DNA of 64,000 nt from Pseudomonadota bacterium (GTDB lineage: Bacteria > Desulfobacterota > Desulfovibrionia > Desulfovibrionales > Desulfovibrionaceae). The translations under genes and the position numbers were made by a program. Shown here one piece after another: positions 59,601 to 64,000 of the stretch (within the stretch, counting starts at the first letter, position 1; each line of letters starts with the position of its first letter). The notes under the pieces are model-generated. The model was not told the origin of the DNA and did not search any database. It saw only the letters and a list, made by a program, of their open reading frames with translations. The stretch is from positions 99,490-163,489 of the forward strand of contig JAEYOJ010000102.1 in NCBI GenBank assembly GCA_023411815.1, given 5' to 3'.

Positions 59601-59837
59601 GTCCATTACGACCCGTGGTGGAACCCGGCCGTCGAAAACCAAGCCACCGACCGAGCGCACCGCATCGGCCAGACCCAGCAAGTCTTCTCCTACAAGATGA
59701 TCTGCCAGAACACGGTGGAAGAGAAGATCCTCAAGCTCCAGGAGCAGAAGAAAGGCATCGCGGACGCCATCATTCCCGGCCAGGAGGCCTGGAAATCCCT
59801 CACCCGCGACGATCTGGAGATGCTCTTCGAGGTCTAG
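56619..59837 (+). CDS. SWIM zinc-finger SNF2-family helicase
   Basis: 1072 residues. Near residue 85 a SWIM zinc finger is visible: YYCNCDEGFSGSCRHVGAVA (CxCx8CxH). A long central region (200-600) follows, as in the bacterial SNF2 family. The helicase core has LRPYQQQGLSYLNFLREYEF, GGILADEMGLGKTVQTLSFI (motif I), SVILDEAQNIKNPNTIT (II), LSGTPIENNLFELWSLFEFL (III), and VLVFSQFVQMLHIIRNWLQI and SLKAGGTGLNLTSADYVVHY (V/VI). SNF2 proteins move along DNA and remodel bound proteins; SWIM adds DNA or protein contacts. It is a single gene with a strong terminator. Confidence 0.95.
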   Translation: MPAAEENKVRKILSDFLKDSIPEYILEGSQGIVSNGGVQKLNVNRREGVWDAEAQIQGEDFQVYATEMSINLDKEAVNYYCNCDEGFSGSCRHVGAVALKVLASLTEKKAEQAIVEAVPRRSEWRQTFRSYFSSEHEPEAGKHYLVYRFYPEPERLQVAFFRARQNKSGLSQVHNEVTLEQILQNPDWTETTPLLPKVARLLGIYQDYMGHRVELPPGLLTWFFWAIKDEYYLFQSDTDQPVRVERKTMRLQLSPALSEDGLAFDIMLSREGKQPFSIKGEDAFFYGQMPLWVLWRGTFYPVQTGLNSSLIQNLVHAPPSIPSDEISEFLDRVWTKLPSSDLHGQEEFLTRMAPIFVPAKYSPKLFLDEEGSLLTLQISNVYETEHMEVMLPGPNPDLQTGSYTYEGKSYLLRRDQQAEADLQTKLHDMNFQARNNANWFLEPEEAITFLLDYYPKLVETYRVYGEKNLTRYKVRLSQPVVVAEVETNEEDKWFNLEVNVEYDGQRVPIEAIWKAWTQGKRYVQLKDGSYTSLPESWLNKLAHKLRALGYDPEKPPKKQFSQYEAPALDKLIEDLPEVHTDEFYKKLRQKIHSFQEITPIQVPQGLNATLRPYQQQGLSYLNFLREYEFGGILADEMGLGKTVQTLSFIQHMHEKGLTGPNLIIVPTSVLPNWERECQKFVPGLKLLTVYGARREGMLKQIKDSNIVLTTYALLRRDLDELLKFEFNSVILDEAQNIKNPNTITARSVRKLNTSMRLCLSGTPIENNLFELWSLFEFLMPGFLGSQHSFQRGIVKPIKDGDEETLGYLRGRVRPFILRRTKNEVAKDLPPKIETIQYCNLADEQLELYAALAKKLKEQVMQTVDEKGIAKSQMSILDALLKLRQICCHPRLLKLDMPGLNTNLPSGKFDAFQDLITDVIEEGHKVLVFSQFVQMLHIIRNWLQINKTPFAYLDGASKDRFEQVERFNSDPSIPIFLISLKAGGTGLNLTSADYVVHYDPWWNPAVENQATDRAHRIGQTQQVFSYKMICQNTVEEKILKLQEQKKGIADAIIPGQEAWKSLTRDDLEMLFEV

Positions 59838-59859
59838 GCCCCGACTTCAGAAAACCGAG

Positions 59860-59893
59860 AACCGAGGAAGGCTCCTGCCCTCCTCGGTTTTTT
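59860..59893 (+). terminator. Terminator of the SNF2 gene
   Basis: 9-bp stem AACCGAGGA / TCCTCGGTT with a 12-base loop, then TTTT and C/T-rich sequence; 22 bases after the stop codon. Confidence 0.85.
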
Positions 59894-59924
59894 CTTTGGG
59901 CAGATTGCCTTCAAGACGCCTGCG

Positions 59925-60503
59925 CTAATACTTCCCGACCACAAGCTCTTCCAGGCTCCGCTTGGGCACGTGGTGCACGTTCGCCTCGTCGCGCCAGTAG
60001 CGGACATCTCCCTCGGGCCCCATGGGATCCACGGCCACGATCTCGGCCGGGACTCCAAGGGCCAGGACCAGCAGGATCTCGAACCCGTCGGGCACCGGGA
60101 TCATCCCGGCCAGGCGCGGCTTGTCGACATTGCCGATCATGCACCCACCCAGACCGCGCTCCACGACGCCGAGCAGCATGGTCTGCGCCGCGATGCCCAT
60201 GTCCCAGGCCGTGAACTTCTTGTGCTTCTCCTCGCCCAGGATGACGATGTACGCCGCAGGTCTCTCTCCCTCCACGGGGCCGGACCACTCCTTGAGATAG
60301 GCCGCCCAACCCAGGGTCGGGAAAATCTCGGCCGCCTTGGCCGAGTCCGCCACCAGCACGTAGCGGAGCGCCTGCATGTTCGCCGCTGAGGCAGTCAATC
60401 GGGCCAGGCCCGCCAGATGCTCCAGGACGTCCATGCCGATGCGCTCTCCCTGCCGAAACCGCCGATAGCTCCGGCAGCGGGCCACGAGGTCCGCCATGTT
60501 CAT
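59925..60503 (-). CDS. Nitroreductase-family protein
   Basis: 192 residues. The N-terminal RSYRRFRQGERIGMDVLEHL has the FMN-phosphate SYRRF motif, and ASAANMQALRYVLVADSAKA the next loop. IAAQTMLLGVVERGLGGCMI is the dimer-interface signature, with GNVDKPRLAGMIPVPDGFEI and VPAEIVAVDPMGPEGDVRYW. The enzymes reduce nitro compounds, quinones or flavins with NAD(P)H, and the natural substrate is unknown. It is monocistronic, and its start has no neighbour overlap. Confidence 0.88.
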   Translation of the reverse strand: MNMADLVARCRSYRRFRQGERIGMDVLEHLAGLARLTASAANMQALRYVLVADSAKAAEIFPTLGWAAYLKEWSGPVEGERPAAYIVILGEEKHKKFTAWDMGIAAQTMLLGVVERGLGGCMIGNVDKPRLAGMIPVPDGFEILLVLALGVPAEIVAVDPMGPEGDVRYWRDEANVHHVPKRSLEELVVGKY

Positions 60504-60640
60504 TGTGTCTTCTCCATTTCTGAAGTGGCTGTCATTACATGGATTCTATCAACAAAGGGCATGGTGAGGAAGCGGATAGAGCGTCTGTCGGCTCTCCCCT
60601 GCTCCAATATGGAAAGGCGCCGCCCAGGGATACCGAAGAG

Positions 60641-60670
60641 GGGCCCGTCAGACGATACTCCGACGGGTCC
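60641..60670 (-). terminator. Hairpin downstream of the thioredoxin-like gene
   Basis: GACCCGTC / GACGGGCC-type stem of about nine base pairs with one mismatch and a 12-base loop; weak T content on the minus side. Confidence 0.4.
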
Positions 60671-60704
60671 ATTCAATGTGTTTTCAGTTCAACCGAGAGC
60701 AGCC

Positions 60705-61331
60705 TTAAAGCCGTGCATACGGCCGGGCTTTCTTGGCCCACAGGCTGTCGGGCCAGGCGCGCTGAAGGTCCTCGTAGGTACGGCGGAGGTGGCTCGGGTC
60801 GCTGTCGGCCTTCCAGGCCGCGGCCCCGAGCAGAAAACGCGCTTCGGGTGCATAGGCGCTGGAACTGTGCTGCGCCAGCAACCGGTCCAGCACGGACGCG
60901 GCATGGTCGAACTTGTCCCCGTCGAAGTAGACCCCTGCGCAGCCCAGGAGAAGGAAGGGAGCTAGCTCCTCTGCAGGCAAAAAGCCGATCTCGCGTCGGT
61001 GGGCTCGGCCCTCGGGATCAAGCACGAGCAGACTCGGCGACCATGTCACGCCATACTCCAAAGAGAGCGGGATATGGTCGTGCGGCAGCCAGGCAGGCAC
61101 GGCATGCTCCTTGATCGCACTTACGACGGAGCCGTCGGCGAAAGTCTCGTTTTCCAAGGCTTGGCAGGCAACGCACCCGGGATCATGGAAATAGAGCAGC
61201 ACAGGCTTGCCGCCCGCCTTGGCCAGACGCAGTGCGTAATCGAGGTCGCGTTCCCAAACGATGCCCTTGCCGGCAACAACGCCTCGCGGCCTATCCTTCG
61301 CCTCCCGTCTGGGCTCTACCCCCGGAGCCAT
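60705..61331 (-). CDS. Thioredoxin-like protein with CVAC site and TPR-like tail
   Basis: 208 residues. KPVLLYFHDPGCVACQALEN has a CxxC pair (CVAC, with a conserved Phe/Asp) typical of thioredoxin-fold proteins of the DUF255/thioredoxin-domain class; PAWLPHDHIPLSLEYGVTWS and PSLLVLDPEGR resemble the cis-Pro strand. The last 70 residues (HAASVLDRLLAQHSSSAYAP ... AYEDLQRAWPDSLWAKKAR) look like a TPR. No signal peptide is seen, so it is likely cytoplasmic. It overlaps a Cys-rich gene by 16 bases, suggesting a shared redox function. Confidence 0.8.
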   Translation of the reverse strand: MAPGVEPRREAKDRPRGVVAGKGIVWERDLDYALRLAKAGGKPVLLYFHDPGCVACQALENETFADGSVVSAIKEHAVPAWLPHDHIPLSLEYGVTWSPSLLVLDPEGRAHRREIGFLPAEELAPFLLLGCAGVYFDGDKFDHAASVLDRLLAQHSSSAYAPEARFLLGAAAWKADSDPSHLRRTYEDLQRAWPDSLWAKKARPYARL

Positions 61332-61540
61332 AGGCCACCATCCGGATTGATGGGCAGAGGCAGCATGGATAACGGCGGATCGTCGCCGTACACGGCATGG
61401 TACTGGGCCCTACGGCAGCGTTGGGCGTTGTCCTTGTTCGAGCACAGCCGCTCCTTGAAGGCCTTCCGCAGCGTGGGAGATACGCACTGGAAGTTCTTGT
61501 ACAGCATGCACTGATTGGCATATGCGCAGCCTTGGCTCAT
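61316..61540 (-). CDS. Small Cys-rich protein overlapping the thioredoxin-like gene
   Basis: 74 residues, ATG 61540 with AAGGAG seven bases upstream. MSQGCAYANQCMLYKNFQCV and RLCSNKDNAQRCRRAQYHAV hold five Cys, in a pattern suited to metal or disulfide binding, with no membrane segment. I do not recognise the family. The stop lies inside the following gene (16-base overlap), which indicates coupling with the thioredoxin-like product, a possible redox partner. Confidence 0.65.
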   Translation of the reverse strand: MSQGCAYANQCMLYKNFQCVSPTLRKAFKERLCSNKDNAQRCRRAQYHAVYGDDPPLSMLPLPINPDGGLWLRG

Positions 61541-61750
61541 TCCCCAGCTCCTTGTCTCGCGAATCCTGGCCGGGACTCCGGCCTGTTCTACGCAGTCCAA
61601 TAGAACAAGCCGGGTTATTTGCCATCAGCGCAATTCCTAACGTCTTGTCGGACAAATGCCTACATATGCCGGATGGATAGATGAGAAAGGAACATTCTCC
61701 ACAGCCAGGGCATGGAGAGCGATCGCATGCCGGAGAACCGCGAACGCAGA

Positions 61751-63361
61751 TTACGTCCGGGACAGACCGGTCAATTCCACGGCCACGGCCTCGGCGACGC
61801 GCATTCCGTCCACGGCCGCGGACACGATGCCGCCGGCATAGCCCGCGCCCTCGCCCGCCGGATACACGCCACGCAACGTTGCGCTTTGCAGGTCCTCGCC
61901 CCGCACCAGGCGAACGGGCGACGAACTGCGCGTCTCCACGCCGGTCAGCACTGCGTCGGGCCGGGCAAAGCCGCGCAGCTTGCGGTCCAGGCCGACAATG
62001 GCCTCGCGCATGGTTGCTGCGACATAGGCGGGCAGGCATCCGGCCAAGTCCGCTGGCGTAACACCCGGCCTGTAGGTCGGCTGGACGTCGCCAAGACGCC
62101 TGGATGGACGGCCGACTAGGAAATCCTCGACCAGCTGGGCCGGCGCGCGATAGTCGCCGCCGCCCAACTCGAAGGCCCGGCGTTCCCAGCGGCGCTGGAA
62201 CTCCACCCCGGCCAGGGGATGCGCCGAGCCGAGATCGGACGGCTCCACGCCCACCAGCAGCGCGGAATTGGCGTTGGCGCCGGCGCGGGCGTGGCGGCTC
62301 ATGCCGTTGGTGACCACGCCGCCGGCCTCCGAGGCCGCGGCGATGACCTCGCCGCCTGGGCACATGCAGAAGGTATAGGCCGAACGTCCATCCCGGCCGT
62401 GATGCACGAGCTTGTACTCGGCCGGGGGCAGGCGCGGATGGCCCGCCAGGCGGCCATACTGGGCGGCGTCCACCAGGAACTGGGGATGCTCCATGCGGCA
62501 GCCGATGGAGAATGGTTTCTGGGACATGGCCAAGCCCAGGCCGTGCAGCATGGCGAAGGTGTCGCGGGCGCTATGGCCGATGGCCAGGACCACGGCCCCG
62601 GCGTCAAATTCATCGCCCGAGGCGAGTCTTACGCCGCGAACCCGTTCGCCCTCCCGGATCAGGCCGGTGACCTGCGCCTGAAAGCGCACCTCGCCGCCCA
62701 GGTCGATGATGGTCTTGCGCAAGGTTTCCACGACGCCGACCAGCTTGTCCGTGCCCACATGGGGTTTGGCCTGCCACAGGATCTCCTCGGGCGCGCCAGC
62801 CAGGGTCAGCTCCCGCAGGACCGTGGCGATGCGGCCCTCGCGGTCCTTGATCTGCGTGGTCAGCTTGCCGTCGGAGAAAGTTCCTGCCCCGCCCTCCCCG
62901 AACTGCACGTTGGAGCCCGGATCGAAGACGCCGCCCCGCCAGAAGGAGTACACGTCGCGGGCGCGCTCGCGGGCGGGCTTGCCGCGTTCCAGAAGTAGCG
63001 GCCGGAAGCCCGCGCGTGCCAGCATGAGACCGGCGAACAAGCCGCACGGCCCAGCGCCCACGATGACCGGCCGCGCGAAATCGCCCTCGGGCGCGCGGGC
63101 CGGGAACTCGTAGCGCGGGGATTCGGCACGCGAAACGTCGCGCGATCCGGCGCGTGCCAGTACGCCATCCTCGCCGCGCACCTCGCAGTCCACGGAATAG
63201 ATGAACACGACCTGCCCGCGCTTGCGCGAGTCAACGGAGCGTTTGCGCACGTGCAGGGCCAGGAGGTCCCGGCGCTGGATCCCCAGGCGGGCGCAGGCGG
63301 CCTGGGCCAGATCCTCGTCGCTATGTTCGGGTGAAAGCTTGAGCTGGTCGATGCGGATCAT
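61751..63361 (-). CDS. FAD-dependent dehydrogenase (COG2509-like)
   Basis: 536 residues. The N-terminal 100 residues (MIRIDQLKLSPEHSDEDLAQ) form an RNA-binding-like or ferredoxin-reductase-type leader. The FAD site VIVGAGPCGLFAGLMLARAG follows at about residue 100, with RPLLLERGKPARERARDVYS, GEGGAGTFSDGKLTTQIKDR (a hallmark), VVLAIGHSARDTFAMLHGLG and PVRLVRGEDLQSATLRGVYP, AGEGAGYAGGIVSAAVDGMR at the C-terminus. These uncharacterised flavoproteins are widespread; the substrate is unknown. A 20-residue ORF lies upstream on the same strand. Confidence 0.9.
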   Translation of the reverse strand: MIRIDQLKLSPEHSDEDLAQAACARLGIQRRDLLALHVRKRSVDSRKRGQVVFIYSVDCEVRGEDGVLARAGSRDVSRAESPRYEFPARAPEGDFARPVIVGAGPCGLFAGLMLARAGFRPLLLERGKPARERARDVYSFWRGGVFDPGSNVQFGEGGAGTFSDGKLTTQIKDREGRIATVLRELTLAGAPEEILWQAKPHVGTDKLVGVVETLRKTIIDLGGEVRFQAQVTGLIREGERVRGVRLASGDEFDAGAVVLAIGHSARDTFAMLHGLGLAMSQKPFSIGCRMEHPQFLVDAAQYGRLAGHPRLPPAEYKLVHHGRDGRSAYTFCMCPGGEVIAAASEAGGVVTNGMSRHARAGANANSALLVGVEPSDLGSAHPLAGVEFQRRWERRAFELGGGDYRAPAQLVEDFLVGRPSRRLGDVQPTYRPGVTPADLAGCLPAYVAATMREAIVGLDRKLRGFARPDAVLTGVETRSSSPVRLVRGEDLQSATLRGVYPAGEGAGYAGGIVSAAVDGMRVAEAVAVELTGLSRT

Positions 63362-63419
63362 GGATGCTCCAGCGGCCGCCGGGAGGATATGATAGTCCGC
63401 CGGCCGCTGGAAACGGTGC

Positions 63420-63482
63420 TTACAGCAAAGCGCTTGGAGCTGCCAGCAGGAAAAAGGCCAGCAGCATGCATAAACGGGTCAT
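63420..63482 (-). CDS. 20-residue hydrophobic small protein or leader peptide
   Basis: MTRLCMLLAFFLLAAPSALL, encoded with GGAGG exactly six bases before the ATG. It is a single hydrophobic helix with one Cys and could be a small membrane protein, or a signal-like leader. A 9-bp inverted repeat (63369-63411) lies just downstream of its stop and before the FAD gene. Very short ORFs arise by chance, so the perfect ribosome site is the main support. Confidence 0.5.
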   Translation of the reverse strand: MTRLCMLLAFFLLAAPSALL

Positions 63483-63767
63483 AAGATGCCTCCGCTCGGT
63501 TCCAGGCGCCTCCCCAGACGCCCTCCAATTTTTATGTACATTCAACAAATTGATGAAAAGCGGGAGCCTTTTGCCATACCCTGCAAAATTAATCAATACA
63601 CTAAAATATTTTAGTCCCGTAACACCTTGGGCGCGAGCAGTGAATCCACGCGGCCTTTGCCCATGAAGCTGCAAGCCAGGCGACTTGCAAAGCGCACGAC
63701 CATCATTTGTCACCGGCCACATGCTGGATATGCCTCTTGGAGCACAGGCCTGTAGAGCAGATCGACC
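63483..63767. other. Intergenic region with a 16-bp palindrome
   Basis: About 285 bases, AT-rich in the middle. It contains the perfect palindrome ACTAAAATATTTTAGT (63600-63615), a candidate operator for the small ORF/FAD gene unit on the minus strand. No further gene is supported. Confidence 0.45.
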
Positions 63768-63877
63768 TTAAGACGTCCGCTTCGGCGTAGGCGCAAGTGA
63801 ATTGCGCCTACGCCGAAGCTAGCGGCAAGCCAGGCCAAGGCCTGGCTTGCCGAGCATTTTCAAAGTGAAAATACTAA
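63768..63877 (+). repeat. Dispersed palindromic repeat, copy D
   Basis: TTAAGACGTCC, then a 16-bp stem TTCGGCGTAGGCGCAA / TTGCGCCTACGCCGAA (63781-63817, loop GTGAA), then GGCAAGCCAGGCC...GGCCTGGCTTGCC and CGAGCATTTTCAAAGTGAAAAT. The second stem differs from copy A by paired (compensatory) changes. Confidence 0.88.
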
Positions 63878-64000
63878 GGCGTGTCCTCAAATGAGCCAGA
63901 TGGCCGTTGAGGCGAGATATATTGCTGCCAGGAAGTTTCTCGCGGTCTTGTCGTAGCGAGTGGCGATGGCTCGGAACTGCTTGAGCTTGCAGAAAAAATT
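63878..64000 (-). mobile_element. IS5-like insertion sequence, 3' end (truncated by the window)
   Basis: The element end reads GGCGTGTCCTCAAATGAGCC, right after CTAA at the edge of repeat copy D, which fits the YTAR target preference of the IS427 group of IS5. The transposase C-terminus lies immediately inside. Confidence 0.8.
63887..64000 (-). CDS. IS5-family transposase, C-terminal fragment
   Basis: 37 residues on the minus strand from the window edge: NFFCKLKQFRAIATRYDKTA and RNFLAAIYLASTAIWLI, then stop. The RYDKTARNFLA ... STAIWL ending is characteristic of the DDE transposases of IS5/IS427-like elements. The remainder is outside the window. Confidence 0.85.
   Translation of the reverse strand, partial: NFFCKLKQFRAIATRYDKTARNFLAAIYLASTAIWLI

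Noticed and set aside
63364..63666. A 100-codon plus-strand ORF downstream of the FAD gene
   Set aside because: No ribosome site or family similarity, and it covers the AT-rich palindrome and small ORF region.

Overview
The window is a GC-rich chromosomal segment. Gene content points to a sulfate-reducer-like deltaproteobacterium of the Desulfovibrionales: a CysK protein fused to a cysteinyl-tRNA-synthetase-like domain, many sigma-54 style regulators, TauE/NifX-like accessory proteins, a polyamine ABC transporter and a long SpoT operon. This assignment is inference from gene style; no rRNA, tRNA or CRISPR array was seen.

Layout. 1-7,200: the start of motA, a purine nucleoside phosphorylase, a FlgO-like lipoprotein, infA with a cold-shock protein, the cysteine synthase fusion, a (GGCA)14 tandem repeat, a PilZ-like protein and an iron-sulfur flavoprotein-like reductase. 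7,700-12,000: a chaperone operon (DnaJ/CbpA-like, CbpM-like, ClpB) with a good promoter. 12,200-17,000: nucleic-acid enzymes (Smr protein, two endonuclease/exonuclease/phosphatase-family proteins, a DEDD nuclease, an SRAP/HMCES protein). 17,100-23,750: a GT9 glycosyltransferase with two helical proteins, a TetR regulator, a chemoreceptor with two CZB-like domains between its membrane segments, and a ZraP-like protein. 24,150-28,120: a complete spermidine/putrescine ABC transporter (binding protein, potA, potB, potC).

29,180-38,164 is a dense signalling locus. A stand-alone sigma-54 activator faces a long operon of TauE, a membrane protein, a PAS/AAA+ protein that has lost the sigma-54 contact loop, a NifX-like protein, a Cache-type histidine kinase, two single-domain receivers, a kinase-like protein without an ATPase domain, and a receiver-kinase hybrid. 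The intergenic region holds a textbook sigma-54 promoter (30,461-30,476) and a perfect 22-bp inverted repeat upstream of it.

38,207-43,063 is a four-gene cluster on the minus strand: a C39/papain-like peptidase, a RimK-like ATP-grasp ligase with an RLAN-type N-terminus, a GCS2-type glutamate-cysteine ligase-like enzyme and an N-formylglutamate-amidohydrolase-like enzyme. It looks like a peptide or amide metabolite pathway of unknown product and is the best candidate here for an uncharacterised system.

43,187-63,480: phoU-pstB, a TlpA-like thioredoxin, transketolase, a GltD-like oxidoreductase coupled to a 16-cysteine ferredoxin-like protein, the operon oppA-like/spoT/AI-2E/yihY, a SWIM-SNF2 helicase, a nitroreductase, an overlapping Cys-rich/thioredoxin-like pair, an FAD oxidoreductase and a 20-residue ORF. 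The right edge is the 3' end of an IS5-like transposase inserted beside one of four copies of a dispersed palindromic repeat.
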